Part shown: in pieces, positions 10,468 to 19,065 of the stretch
Layout: each line of letters begins with the position of its first letter
Position numbering within the stretch: the first letter of the stretch is position 1
Assembly (NCBI GenBank): GCA_937995345.1
Contig: CALKKS010000028.1
Location: 1 to 64,000, forward strand
From: an uncultured Collinsella sp.
GTDB taxonomy: Bacteria; Actinomycetota; Coriobacteriia; Coriobacteriales; Coriobacteriaceae
Reading direction: 5' to 3'
Length of the DNA stretch: 64,000 nt
The notes under the pieces: generated by a model
Told to the model about the DNA's origin: nothing
Databases searched by the model: none
What the model saw: the letters and a program-made list of their open reading frames with translations, nothing else
Made by a program: the position numbers and the translations under genes

Positions 10468-11208
10468 ATGGCTACCATCGCGATTATCGGTGCGCTCGAA
10501 AAAGAGATCATGCAGATTAAGGAAGAGCTGAGCGACGTTTGCGAGGCACGGGAGGCAGGCTTGAACGTTGTGACCGGCGGGCTCGACGGTCTGTCGATTG
10601 TCGCCACGACGGCGGGTATGGGCACGGTGAACGCCGCTGCTGCAACACAGCACCTCATTAGCAAGTATGCTCCGCAGGCTGTTGTGTTTTCGGGCATTGC
10701 GGGCGGTTTGAACCCCAAGCTCCATATCGACGACGTGGTCATTGGCAAACGCCTGCGCTATCTGGATACCGACACCGCGCTTATCGCCGAGTCTGCACCG
10801 GGGCTCGAGGAGTTTGGCTCGACGCCTGCGCTGGTAGATATTGCTGCCGATGTGCTTGCTGAGCGTGGCTTTGTCGACGCTTCGACAAATGCAGCCGCTT
10901 CGAACGAGGGAGCCAAACAATTTCTGGTCGGCACGATTGCCACGGGTAACCGCTTTGTGACGGGCGCCGCTATGCGCAATGATGCCATCGAGGCGACGCA
11001 TGCCGATTGTGTCGGCATGGAGGGCGCGGCGATTGCCCATGTCGCAACTAAAAATGGTGTCGATTGCCTGGTGCTGCGCGCTATCAGCGATAATTGTGAC
11101 GAGGCGTACGATGCGATTTGCGACCGCGAGTTCGACCTGTTCGAGTATGCCCGTACCGCGAGTGGCATTACGCTCGATATCGTTCGCCGTATCGCTGCTA
11201 TCTATTAG
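10468..11208 (+). CDS. mtnN: 5'-methylthioadenosine / S-adenosylhomocysteine nucleosidase
   Basis: This enzyme cleaves adenine from MTA, SAH and 5'-deoxyadenosine, by-products of SAM use. Recognisable features are AIIGALEKEI at the N-terminus, GMGTVNAAAATQ, FSGIAGGL, the substrate-binding GMEGAAIAHVA (catalytic region Glu) and RAISDNCDE with the catalytic Asp. It is about 246 aa, slightly longer than E. coli Pfs (232). ATG at 10468 is preferred because GGGG lies 6 nt upstream; a TTG four codons earlier is the alternative. The next gene, engB, starts 38 bases on, so they may be co-transcribed. It may help clear 5'-deoxyadenosine from radical SAM enzymes such as PflA (inference). Confidence 0.9.
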   Translation: MATIAIIGALEKEIMQIKEELSDVCEAREAGLNVVTGGLDGLSIVATTAGMGTVNAAAATQHLISKYAPQAVVFSGIAGGLNPKLHIDDVVIGKRLRYLDTDTALIAESAPGLEEFGSTPALVDIAADVLAERGFVDASTNAAASNEGAKQFLVGTIATGNRFVTGAAMRNDAIEATHADCVGMEGAAIAHVATKNGVDCLVLRAISDNCDEAYDAICDREFDLFEYARTASGITLDIVRRIAAIY

Positions 11209-11246
11209 CGCGCTCTTTTGTAAGAACCTACGACCAAGGAGTGTCC

Positions 11247-11837
11247 ATGGCCGATTCCATTAACTACCAGCTTGCCAAGTACGTTGCCAGCTACGGCAAG
11301 GTTTCGCAGATTCCCGAGTCCACCTGCCCCGAGGTGAGCTTTGTCGGCCGCTCCAACGTGGGCAAGTCGTCGATTATGAACAAGCTTTTTGGCCGCAAGA
11401 ACCTCGTCAAGGTTTCGAGCACACCGGGCAAGACGAGCAATATCAACTTCTTTGAGGCTGACGACGTGCACTTCGTCGACCTGCCGGGCTATGGTTTCGC
11501 CCGTCGTTCCAAGGCCGAGCGCGACCGTTGGGCCGAGCTCATCGGCGATTTCTTCGACTCCGAGCGCAGCTTTAACCTGGTCGTGTCGCTGGTGGATATT
11601 CGTCACGACCCGAGCAAGCTCGACCATGACATGATCGACTACCTGCAGGGCAACGAGTTCAACTTTATCGTCTGCCTCACCAAGGCCGACAAGCTCAGCC
11701 GCACCCAGCAGGCACGCCAAGCGGCAGCCATCAAAAAGCAGCTCAACGTCCCGGCCGAAAACGTGATCATCACAAGCTCCCAAACCGGCACCGGCATCGA
11801 CGAACTCAAAAAGCGCATTGCCGAAGCCTGCCTCTAA
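11247..11837 (+). CDS. engB: Ribosome biogenesis GTPase EngB/YsxC
   Basis: A TRAFAC-class GTPase needed for large ribosomal subunit assembly. The 196 aa match the family length. The G1 loop GRSNVGKSS is near residues 33-41, STPGKTSNINFF supplies G2, DLPGYGFA is G3, and TKADKLS is G4. ATG at 11247 has AAGGAG at 11236-11241. The open frame extends upstream into mtnN, but that part lacks family similarity. It ends 250 bp before thrB on the opposite strand, with nested palindrome B between them. Confidence 0.95.
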   Translation: MADSINYQLAKYVASYGKVSQIPESTCPEVSFVGRSNVGKSSIMNKLFGRKNLVKVSSTPGKTSNINFFEADDVHFVDLPGYGFARRSKAERDRWAELIGDFFDSERSFNLVVSLVDIRHDPSKLDHDMIDYLQGNEFNFIVCLTKADKLSRTQQARQAAAIKKQLNVPAENVIITSSQTGTGIDELKKRIAEACL

Positions 11838-11943
11838 TAAGTGCCCCAACCTAGCAAGAGACCCTATCAATAAAAAGCAACTATCAGCCCGGCGACTTTC
11901 CAGAGTGTAGGTCCCTGTAGCCGCCGCCAGCGAAGTTAACGTA

Positions 11944-12068
11944 GGGGAGGCCAGGGGCTTTGCCCCCAAATCTTTCCGCAGGACGGCAGGACCCCCGCCG
12001 CACGAAGTGCGTAGCGGGGGTCCTGTCATGTCCGAGGACGATTTGGGGGCAAAGCCCCTGGCCTCCCC
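11944..12068. repeat. Nested palindrome, copy B
   Basis: Perfect 28-bp outer arms (11944-11971 / 12041-12068, GGGGAGGCCAGGGGCTTTGC and its complement) enclose CTTTCCGCAGGACGG, an inner hairpin (ACCCCCGC...GCGGGGGT) and CATGTCCGAGGACG. Relative to copy A it is reversed. It sits between the convergent genes engB and thrB and could act as a two-way terminator. Confidence 0.85.
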
Positions 12069-12089
12069 GGCGGGTATACGGGACGGCGA

Positions 12090-12971
12090 CTACAGGTATT
12101 CGATCTGGGCGCCTTCCGTGTCGCACGTTAAAATGTGCGTGTCACACTTGGGGAACTGCTCACGCAGCTTGACCTGCAGGAATTTGGCTACGATAGTGTC
12201 ATCGGTTACAGCCATGAGGGTCGAGCCCGAGCCGCTGATCCAGATGGTCTTAGCGCCGCCGTTAAGGCAGGTGTCGCGCACAGCGTTGTAGTCGGGAATC
12301 AGGCGACGGCGATACGGCTCTTGGATGCGGTCGTCGTTGGCGGCGGCAATCAGATCCAGGTCGCCGGTCTCCAGGCCGCGCGTCATGCCGGCGATGCGGC
12401 CCATTTGCCATACGGCGGTGGAGAGCGGAATCTCCTGCGGCACAACCTTGCGCGCCTCGCTCGTATGTACCTCGTAGGGCGGAATCACAGTAATAAAACG
12501 AAGCTTGTCGCTCACCTCGTAGCGCAGGCACTGGGGGAGCGAATCGGTCGGCGTAAAGGAGCAGACGGCGCCGCCCAGGATAGCGGGGGCGACGTTATCG
12601 GGATGGCCCTCGACCTCGGTGGCGATGCGGACGAGCTCGGCGCGGTCGACGGTGTGGCCCGTCAACGCGGCGGCTGCCATGATACCAGCGACAACGCAGG
12701 TGGAGCTGGAGCCCAGGCCGCGGGCGACGGGTACATCGGTCTGAATGTCGATAGCGACGGGAAAGGCCGGCTCGCCCCAGGCGGCCAGAGCATCGACAAA
12801 GCTCGCATAGACTAGGTTGTTCTCGTTTTGGAACTCCTCGGGGCATCCCGTGATGGTGAGCTTGTCGGCTCGCTCGAAGGTGAAGTGCGAGTAGAGGCTG
12901 ACGGCCATGCCGAGGGTGTCGTAGCCGATGCCTAGGTTTGCGCTGGTTGCTGGGACGGTGATTTTGATCAT
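12090..12971 (-). CDS. thrB: Homoserine kinase
   Basis: A GHMP-superfamily kinase that phosphorylates homoserine with ATP on the way to threonine. ITVPATSANLGIGYDTLG at the N-terminus is the family substrate loop (usually NLGPGFD), and PVARGLGSSSTCVVAGI (about residues 84-100) is the ATP-binding glycine-rich motif. 293 aa is typical. The ATG at 12971 follows AGGAG (GGGAGATTCCC region: CAGGAGATTCCC). It lies downstream of thrC on the same strand, but a terminator (13141) and a nested palindrome (12987) separate them, so it may be made from its own promoter. Confidence 0.93.
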   Translation of the reverse strand: MIKITVPATSANLGIGYDTLGMAVSLYSHFTFERADKLTITGCPEEFQNENNLVYASFVDALAAWGEPAFPVAIDIQTDVPVARGLGSSSTCVVAGIMAAAALTGHTVDRAELVRIATEVEGHPDNVAPAILGGAVCSFTPTDSLPQCLRYEVSDKLRFITVIPPYEVHTSEARKVVPQEIPLSTAVWQMGRIAGMTRGLETGDLDLIAAANDDRIQEPYRRRLIPDYNAVRDTCLNGGAKTIWISGSGSTLMAVTDDTIVAKFLQVKLREQFPKCDTHILTCDTEGAQIEYL

Positions 12972-12986
12972 GGGAATCTCCTGGGC

Positions 12987-13092
12987 GGTCTGCCTGTTTA
13001 GTTCGCTGCTCGGACAGTCCTGGCTCGCTCGGAAAGCACATTAAGTGCTTTCCGGCTCGTGCGGAACTCGCGACGAACTAAACAGGCAGACC
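12987..13092. repeat. Nested palindrome between thrC and thrB
   Basis: Perfect 19-bp outer arms (12987-13005 GGTCTGCCTGTTTAGTTCG / 13074-13092) enclose a perfect inner hairpin CGGAAAGCAC (13030-13039) / GTGCTTTCCG (13045-13054). The layout is that of copies A-E, but the sequence is unrelated. It lies in the thrB leader, 15 bases before the start codon, so folding could affect thrB expression. Confidence 0.7.
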
Positions 13093-13140
13093 CGCATGTC
13101 AGTTCGTCATCATCCCGGTGGGTATCTGATAAAAGAAGGT

Positions 13141-13160
13141 GCGCCGGCTTTCGCCGGCGC
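13141..13160 (-). terminator. Hairpin after thrC
   Basis: GCGCCGGC / GCCGGCGC with a TTTC loop, 12 bases past the thrC stop. On the minus strand it is followed by ACCTTCTTTT, a fair U-rich tail. Confidence 0.65.
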
Positions 13161-13172
13161 TTAATAAGGGGT

Positions 13173-14690
13173 TTAGTTGGTGCTCATTCGTTTTGCTGCA
13201 GACTCTACGTAGCTGGCCATGTCGGCTACGTCGCAGACGTCTTCGAAGCGGACGGGTTTGGATTCGAGTTCGGCGAGCTGGGTCGGGGCGACCGTGTTGG
13301 TGGCCTGCTCGAGCACACGCATAGCCTCAAAATCATCCTCGGGAACGTTGAGGCCCAGGGCGTCGCAGCAGGCGCGCGGGAACTTGTAGGGGCTGGCGGT
13401 CGAAAGCAGCACGCGGGCCTTGGCGCCCTCGGCGGGGGCGACCTGCTCAAAGACGTGATAGCCGCAGGCGGTGTGCGGGTCGATCACGTAGCCGTTGGCG
13501 TCCCAGCAGCTCTTGATAGCGGCGCGAACCTCGTCCTCGCTGGCCCAGCCGCAGCCAAACACGCTCTGAATCTTGGCCAGCAGCTCGGCGGGAACTTCGT
13601 AACGACCAGTCTGGGCAAGCTGCTCCATAAGGCCGGCAACGAGCTCGTAGTCGCCGTCGGACAGGAAGTAGAGCATGCGCTCCAGGTTGGAGCTAATAAG
13701 GATGTCCATCGACGGCGAGATGGTGGTGAAGAACGGGCGGTTACGGTCGTAAACGCCGGTGGTCAGGAAGTCGGCAAGCACGTTGTTCTTGTCGCTCGCC
13801 ACGACGAGCTTGGCGACGGGCAGACCCATGCGCTTGGCGTAGTAGCCGGCCAAGATATCGCCAAAGTTGCCGGTGGGCACACAGAACTCAACAGCGTCGC
13901 CAGCCTCGATAGCGCCGGCGCGCAGCAGCTGCGCATAGGCGGCAAAGTAGTAGACGACCTGCGGCACCAGACGGCCGACGTTGATGGAGTTGGCGCTCGA
14001 AAGCACGGTGCCGGCTGCCTCCAGGCGCTCGGCAAGCTCCTTATCGGCAAAGATGCGCTTGACGGCGCTCTGGGCGTCGTCAAAGTTGCCGCGGATGCCG
14101 CAGACAGCGACGTTGTCGCCCTCCTGTGTGGACATCTGCAGGTTCTGGACGCGGCTGACCTTGCCTTCGGGATAAAAGACGGTGATGCCCGTGCCCGGAG
14201 CGTCGGCAAAACCGGCGAGTGCTGCCTTGCCCGTGTCGCCTGACGTGGCGGTGACGATCATGATGCGCTCGGCGCCGCCGTCCTTGGCAGAGGTGCGGGC
14301 CATAAGGCGGGGGAGCATCTGCAAGGCGACGTCCTTAAAGGCGCTCGTGGGGCCGCCAAAGAGCTCCATCACATAGGTCTGAGGGGCGTCGGCGCCCGGT
14401 GCGGCGTCGAGTTTGACGAGCGGCGTGACCTCTTCGCTCGCAAACGTGCCGCGGTATGCCTCATTCACACAGGCCGAAATTTCTTCGTCTGTGTAATCAT
14501 TCAGTAACATTCCCAACACATCTTGAGCGATTTCAAAGTACGATTTATCTGCAAGCGAGCTGATATCGAGTTGCTGGGTGCCCAGCTCGTCCGAGACAAA
14601 CAAACCCCCGTCGGGAGCGATGCCGGTACGGATTGCCACCTTACTTGAGCACGATAAAGTGCGTCCTCGTGTACTATGATAAGTTCCCAT
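13173..14690 (-). CDS. thrC: Threonine synthase
   Basis: A PLP enzyme that converts O-phosphohomoserine to threonine. The PLP lysine is in TSAFKDVALQML near residue 117, after ELFGGP. The phosphate-binding loop appears as TATSGDTGKAAL, and the N-terminus has the family YHSTRG plus APDGGLFVSDEL. 505 aa fits the long threonine synthase class. ATG at 14690 is chosen because GAGGAG lies 9 nt upstream; an in-frame start at 14735 has none. It is divergent from aspartokinase (14795), with about 100 bp of shared promoter region. With thrB, lysC and asd this gives aspartate-to-threonine steps; homoserine dehydrogenase is not here. Confidence 0.94.
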   Translation of the reverse strand: MGTYHSTRGRTLSCSSKVAIRTGIAPDGGLFVSDELGTQQLDISSLADKSYFEIAQDVLGMLLNDYTDEEISACVNEAYRGTFASEEVTPLVKLDAAPGADAPQTYVMELFGGPTSAFKDVALQMLPRLMARTSAKDGGAERIMIVTATSGDTGKAALAGFADAPGTGITVFYPEGKVSRVQNLQMSTQEGDNVAVCGIRGNFDDAQSAVKRIFADKELAERLEAAGTVLSSANSINVGRLVPQVVYYFAAYAQLLRAGAIEAGDAVEFCVPTGNFGDILAGYYAKRMGLPVAKLVVASDKNNVLADFLTTGVYDRNRPFFTTISPSMDILISSNLERMLYFLSDGDYELVAGLMEQLAQTGRYEVPAELLAKIQSVFGCGWASEDEVRAAIKSCWDANGYVIDPHTACGYHVFEQVAPAEGAKARVLLSTASPYKFPRACCDALGLNVPEDDFEAMRVLEQATNTVAPTQLAELESKPVRFEDVCDVADMASYVESAAKRMSTN

Positions 14691-14794
14691 ATAACACTGC
14701 TCCTCGGATGCCTTGGTCCCAATCGGTGAAACCATGGTATCAGAGCGCGCAAAATAGGTTCGCAGAGGCTTTTTAGAAAGGTAACCTCCAGCCC

Positions 14795-16183
14795 ATGATT
14801 AAGATTGCCAAGTTTGGCGGCTCGTCGGTCGCCGACGCCGAACACTTTAAGAAGATCAAGGCCATTGTCGATGCCGACCCGGCCCGCCGTTTTGTGGTGG
14901 TTTCTGCCTGCGGTCGCCGCTTTAAGGGCGACACCAAGGTGACCGACCTGCTCTACCTGGTTAACGCGCACGTTAAGTACCACGTGTCGTGCGAGGAGCT
15001 GCTCGAGGACATTGGGCAGCGCTATTTTGATATCGCTGACGAGCTGGAGCTCACCTATCCCATCCGCGAGGAGTTCGCGGCCTTTGCCGAGCGCGCCCGC
15101 TCGGGCGGCTACTCCACCGAGGAGCTTGTGAGCCGCGGCGAGTACTTCACCGCTCGCCTGATGGCCGAGTACCTGGGCCTGCCGTTCCTGGATGCCGCGA
15201 CGGTCGTGGCGTTCCATCACGACGGTACGCTCAGCATGAATCGTACCTGCGAGCTGGTGCAGGAGTACGGTCAGCAGGGCGGCTTTGTTATGCCCGGCTT
15301 CTATGGCGCGACGCGTGAGGGTCAGATTAAGCTACTCGATCGTGGCGGCGGCGATATTTCCGGCTCGATCCTGGCCAAATGCCTTGGTGCCGACCTGTAT
15401 GAGAACTGGACCGACGTTTCGGGCTTCTATTCCGCCGATCCGCGTATTGTTCCCGAGGCTCAGCCCATTGCCCGCGTTACCTACGAGGAGCTGCGCGAGC
15501 TTTCGTACATGGGTGCAAGCGTCCTGCACGAGGAGGCTGTGTTCCCCGTGCGCGAGGCTGGTATTCCGCTGGTCATCAAGAACACCAACGCGCCGCAGGA
15601 TCCCGGTACCATCATTAGCGAGACGGCCGACGAGGGCGAGGCGGAGCCCATCATTACCGGCGTGACCGGCAAGCGCGGCTTTGTCGCCATCAACGTTGCC
15701 CGCGACCGTACCAAGCCTCGTGTCGGCTTTATGCGCCGCGCGCTTTCGGTATTCGAGCGCTATGACGTTTCCGTTGAGCACATGCCCACCGGCGTCGACC
15801 GCTTTGGCGCCGTGGTGCAGGAGCAGGACGTTCACGATTCGCTGTACTCGCTTGTGGGCGACATTCAGCAGGAGGTCGAGCCGCTCGAGATTGAGGTTGT
15901 CGAGGGCTTGGCGCTCATTGCGACCGTCGGCCGTAACCTGCGCGGCCGCGCGGGTATCTCGGGCCATCTGTTTGGCATGCTTGGCCAGGCCGGCGTGAGC
16001 GTGCGCATGATTTCGCAGAGCTGCGACGAGATCAACATCATTATCGGTGTCGAGGAGAAGGACTTCGACCTGGCGATTCGGACCATTTACCGCGCCTTCT
16101 CCGACGAGAACGGCATTGTGAAGGTCTCTGACCTGGAGGCTCCCGCGCCGGCCGATCCCGCCCCGGCCGCGCTCAAAAAGTAG
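14795..16183 (+). CDS. lysC: Aspartokinase
   Basis: Phosphorylates aspartate, the first step to lysine, threonine and methionine. The N-terminal IAKFGGSSVADAEHFKK is the kinase signature, followed by the substrate region LVSRGEYFTARLMAEYLG and LLDRGGGDISGS. Residues from about 300 on form two ACT-like regulatory domains (FMRRALSVFERYDVSVEHMP and GRAGISGHLFGMLGQAGVSV), so feedback inhibition is likely. 462 aa is the size of the monofunctional, clostridial-like type. The C-terminal tail is Ala/Pro-rich (APAPADPAPAALKK). ATG at 14795 follows AAAGG about 10 nt upstream. A terminator follows before asd. Confidence 0.94.
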   Translation: MIKIAKFGGSSVADAEHFKKIKAIVDADPARRFVVVSACGRRFKGDTKVTDLLYLVNAHVKYHVSCEELLEDIGQRYFDIADELELTYPIREEFAAFAERARSGGYSTEELVSRGEYFTARLMAEYLGLPFLDAATVVAFHHDGTLSMNRTCELVQEYGQQGGFVMPGFYGATREGQIKLLDRGGGDISGSILAKCLGADLYENWTDVSGFYSADPRIVPEAQPIARVTYEELRELSYMGASVLHEEAVFPVREAGIPLVIKNTNAPQDPGTIISETADEGEAEPIITGVTGKRGFVAINVARDRTKPRVGFMRRALSVFERYDVSVEHMPTGVDRFGAVVQEQDVHDSLYSLVGDIQQEVEPLEIEVVEGLALIATVGRNLRGRAGISGHLFGMLGQAGVSVRMISQSCDEINIIIGVEEKDFDLAIRTIYRAFSDENGIVKVSDLEAPAPADPAPAALKK

Positions 16184-16193
16184 CGACTGCTCG

Positions 16194-16224
16194 GTAGATT
16201 TTTGGTCATGTCTCAAAAATCTAC
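16194..16224. repeat. Hairpin GTAGATTTTTG after lysC
   Basis: Perfect 11-bp arms GTAGATTTTTG (16194-16204) / CAAAAATCTAC (16214-16224) with the loop GTCATGTCT. A looser relative with a GACATG-type loop is at 4845-4874 in front of pflB. Confidence 0.6.
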
Positions 16225-16254
16225 GGCGGGGCGTTTCGTTTCGGTTTCGTTTCG

Positions 16255-16281
16255 ACGGGGCGGGTTTCGTGCCCGCCCCGT
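16255..16281 (+). terminator. Terminator between lysC and asd
   Basis: ACGGGGCGGG (16255-16264) pairs with CCCGCCCCGT (16272-16281), followed by TCTTGT. It would end lysC transcripts before asd, whose start is 75 bases on. No riboswitch fold was recognised here. Confidence 0.65.
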
Positions 16282-16355
16282 TCTTGTATACACTGGCAAC
16301 AATAATCGGCCTGCTCGGCGTGCGGGCAAAAGCCAAAACCTTTAAAGGGGGAAGC

Positions 16356-17381
16356 ATGAAACAGTACACGGTTGCTATTTTGGGCGCGACGGGAGCCGTG
16401 GGCACCCAGATGCTCGAGTGCCTCAACGAGCAGGAGTTTCCGGTCGGTAAGCTCAAGCTGCTGGCGAGCGCGCGCTCTGCGGGCAAGACCGTTGAGTTCC
16501 GCGGCGAGCAGATCGTGATTGAGGAAGCTTGCCCCGAGGCTTTTGAGGGCTGCGACATCGTGCTCGGCGCTGCCGGCGACGATATCGCCAAGGAGCTGCT
16601 GCCCGAGGCCGTCAAGCGCGGCGCCGTCGTGGTCGACAACAGCCACGCCTTCCGCATGGATCCCGAAGTGCCGCTGGTTGTGCCTGAGATCAATGCCGAC
16701 GATATCAAGTGGCATCACGGCCTTATCGCCAATCCCAACTGCGCGACCATCATCGGCCTGGTTCCTACGTGGCCGCTGCATCAGCTCGCCGGCGTGAAGC
16801 GCATGATCGTCTCGACGTATCAGGCTGCTTCGGGTGCCGGCGCTCCCGGCATGGCCGAGCTCGAGGCTCAGCTGGCCGCCTTGGGCCGTGGCGAGGAGAT
16901 TCCCGAGCCGCGCGCATTTGCCGCCCAGCTCGCGAGCAACCTGATTCCGCAGATTGGCGGCGTCAAGGAGGAGGGCTTTACCTCCGAGGAGATGAAGCTG
17001 CAAAACGAGGGTCGCAAGATTATGCATCTGCCCGAGCTGCGCGTGAACTGCACCTGCGTGCGCGTGCCCGTGCTGCGCTCGCACTCCGAGAGCATTACGC
17101 TTGAGTTTGAGCGCGACATTACGGTTGAGGAGGCCCGTGCTGCGCTGGCTGCCGCTCCCGGCGTCAAGCTGGTTGACGACATGAGCGCCGAGGATGCACA
17201 CGACCGCTTCCCCATGCCGATGGATACGTCCGACCAGGACCTGATTTGGGTCGGCCGCGTGCGTCGCGACATCTCGAACCCCGAGGCCGCGCGCGGTATC
17301 ACCTTCTGGTGCTGCGGCGACCAAATCCGTAAGGGCGCGGCAACCAACGCCGTTCAGATCGCTAAGCTGCTCTGCGAGTAG
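16356..17381 (+). CDS. asd: Aspartate-semialdehyde dehydrogenase
   Basis: Reduces aspartyl phosphate to aspartate semialdehyde with NADPH. VAILGATGAVGTQML is the nucleotide-binding loop, the catalytic cysteine is Cys129 in ANPNCATII, and STYQAASGAGAPGM follows as expected. The family ending WVGRVRRD is also seen. 341 aa is standard. ATG at 16356 is preceded by AAAGGGGGAAGC; the open frame upstream (from 16269) is non-coding leader. It follows lysC on the same strand, but with a terminator between. Confidence 0.95.
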   Translation: MKQYTVAILGATGAVGTQMLECLNEQEFPVGKLKLLASARSAGKTVEFRGEQIVIEEACPEAFEGCDIVLGAAGDDIAKELLPEAVKRGAVVVDNSHAFRMDPEVPLVVPEINADDIKWHHGLIANPNCATIIGLVPTWPLHQLAGVKRMIVSTYQAASGAGAPGMAELEAQLAALGRGEEIPEPRAFAAQLASNLIPQIGGVKEEGFTSEEMKLQNEGRKIMHLPELRVNCTCVRVPVLRSHSESITLEFERDITVEEARAALAAAPGVKLVDDMSAEDAHDRFPMPMDTSDQDLIWVGRVRRDISNPEAARGITFWCCGDQIRKGAATNAVQIAKLLCE

Positions 17382-17393
17382 TGTGACCTGTCC

Positions 17394-17480
17394 GGCGGGG
17401 GCCGGGCTTGGTTTTCAGAACGTCCTCGACCATGTGCGGCGCCTTGTCCTGCTCCTTCGGAGCCGCGGACAAGGCGCCAC
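17394..17480. repeat. Nested palindrome copy E, left part (split by IS110)
   Basis: The outer arm GGCGGGGGCCGGGCTTGG... (17394-17421) is followed by CGTCCTCGACCATG, the box of copies A-D with a small change, and an inner hairpin (17438-17479, GGCGCCTTGTCC / GGACAAGGCGCC). The matching right arm is not next to it but 1.6 kb away at 19074-19101, beyond a transposase gene. Confidence 0.75.
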
Positions 17481-17495
17481 ACTGGTCTGACGCTC

Positions 17496-18785
17496 CTATA
17501 TGGCAAGGTCTTTTTTAGAATCCATTTTTCGCTCGGCCTCGAACGCCTGCCTGTCCCAATCGAGCGGGAGCCCCGCCTCGCCCCATGCCTCGTAGGCCCT
17601 CCTTATGGGCTTGAGCTCCCTTTGGCCCCTCTCCAGCAGCGAGATGTACTTCTCGCTGGTGCCGAGTATGGATGCCGCCCTCACCTGGCTGATTTTCGCC
17701 GCGCGCCTGGCCGCCACGAGCGCCGAGGCGTCCTCGGGCTTCCTGACCTCGTGCGGGTGCATCAGCGCCCGGTACGCCTCCCTGGCCACGTAGCGCTTGA
17801 GGCACCTCATGACCTCCCTGTCGCTCTTTCCCCGCCCCCTGGCCCTCTCGGCGTACTCGGCTGTCTCGGGGTCGCGCATGACCCTCTGCCTCGCGATCTC
17901 GTGCAGTGCGCTGTTCGCCTGCCGGTCGCCGCCCCTGTTGAGCCTGTGCCTCACGGTCTTGCCGCTCGAGGCGGGGATGGGGCAGGCCCCGCATATCGCC
18001 GCGAACGACGCCTCGGAGCGCAGCCTGCCCGGGTTGTCCCCGGCCGCGACCGCGAGCTTGGCGGCGCTCACGGGCCCGCACCCGTACATCGCCAGCAGCG
18101 CGGGGCAGTTCTCCTCCAGGGACGCCTCGATCGCGCGCTCCATGTCGAGCGCCGCGTCGCGCGCCGCCGCCCACAGGTCCGCCAGCGCGCCGAGCGCGGC
18201 GCCCAGCGCGCCCTCCGACCGCACGGAGGGGAGCTCCTCCATCAGCCTCGTCCCGCCCATGCCGCGGAACCTCGACCTGAGCCCCTCCGGCGCGGTGGTG
18301 AGCAGCGACCTCGCGGTGTTGATCGCCGAGGTCCGCGCCTTCACCGCCCCGGAGCGCGCCGCGAGCATGCAGCGCACCCCGTCGACCCACCCGTCCTGGC
18401 TCTTGGGTGTCCCGAGCTTTGAGCCGGACATCGCCGCGCGGGCTGCCCTCTCCGCGTCCGCCTCGTCGCACTTGCCCTGCCCCGGGCGCCTCCTCTGCAT
18501 CCTCGCCGGGGAGAGCGCCTCGCGCACGGGCATCCCCAGCGACGCGAGGTGCCTGGTGAGGCCCGCCCCGTAGGACGACGTCCCCTCCATCGCGACGCAG
18601 GCCGGCTCCCCGGCGGCGGCTATCGCCCCGGCGAGCGCCTCGTATCCCGCCGCGTCGGCGGGGAACTGCCTGGACAGGACCTTGCGGCCCCTCCAGTCGA
18701 GGACGCACAGCCAGTGCGAGTCGGCGTGGGTGTCGACCCCGCAGAAGACCGGCCCGCGGGCGCCGGGTGTCGATTCGGTTCTCAT
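17496..18785 (-). CDS. IS110-family transposase with C-terminal HTH extension
   Basis: A DEDD recombinase of about 429 aa. GVDTHADSH gives Asp18, VAMEGTSSYG the Glu, and KCDEADAERAARA the later Asp pair. The second domain shows MYGCGPVSAAKLAV and SGKTVRHRLNRGGDRQAN, the Transposase_20 region with the catalytic serine expected there. After that, an extra ~80 residues (AARRAAKISQVRAASILGTS, then EKYISLLERGQREL) look like an XRE-type helix-turn-helix, which is not typical of IS110 proteins. ATG at 18785 has GGAG 9 nt upstream. The gene is very GC-rich and appears intact. No second copy is in the window. Confidence 0.92.
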   Translation of the reverse strand: MRTESTPGARGPVFCGVDTHADSHWLCVLDWRGRKVLSRQFPADAAGYEALAGAIAAAGEPACVAMEGTSSYGAGLTRHLASLGMPVREALSPARMQRRRPGQGKCDEADAERAARAAMSGSKLGTPKSQDGWVDGVRCMLAARSGAVKARTSAINTARSLLTTAPEGLRSRFRGMGGTRLMEELPSVRSEGALGAALGALADLWAAARDAALDMERAIEASLEENCPALLAMYGCGPVSAAKLAVAAGDNPGRLRSEASFAAICGACPIPASSGKTVRHRLNRGGDRQANSALHEIARQRVMRDPETAEYAERARGRGKSDREVMRCLKRYVAREAYRALMHPHEVRKPEDASALVAARRAAKISQVRAASILGTSEKYISLLERGQRELKPIRRAYEAWGEAGLPLDWDRQAFEAERKMDSKKDLAI

Positions 18786-19065
18786 GTCTCGCTCCGTTCT
18801 TTCCGTGCTCGCCTGGACCGGGCAGACGGCACACTGACGGGGCGCGATAGAATGCGGTTGTTCGGGTCCGCGGTATCGCTCCATGCTCCTATTAGGTCAT
18901 GCGGCGGTCTCGGCTCGCCGCGGGCCGCGCGGGACATGTCAGAAAACGAGGGCAGCCCCATGGGCGCCAGCGGAATGTGGGGTCACCGCGCGGTCCGCAT
19001 CTGATGGTGTCGACGCCAATGGTATGCGGGCATATCATCGATGTCTTCAATACAGAAGATATCAG
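18786..19065 (-). ncRNA. Candidate IS110 bridge-RNA region
   Basis: About 280 bp inside the element, upstream of the transposase start, has no convincing gene. IS110-group elements are known to make a structured bridge RNA from this position, with loops that pair to target and donor DNA. GC-rich complementary stretches are present (e.g. around 18895-18935), but I could not fold it by eye or identify the guide loops. The location is the only strong support. Confidence 0.35.

Larger units (their letters stand above)
17480..19065 (-). mobile_element. IS110-family insertion sequence
   Basis: The ends are estimated from the palindrome it interrupts, because IS110 elements have no conventional terminal inverted repeats. 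The left edge is near 17480, where the inner hairpin of copy E ends; the right edge is near 19065, where the family's TGCGGA box and right arm resume. That gives about 1.6 kb with one transposase gene and about 280 bp of non-coding DNA upstream of it. A small hairpin (GATGTCTTC / GAAGATATC, 19039-19063) lies near the right end. Exact junctions need an empty-site comparison. Confidence 0.75.

Noticed and set aside
16184..16355. Lysine or other riboswitch before asd
   Set aside because: Only a simple hairpin and a terminator are seen; no conserved riboswitch core.
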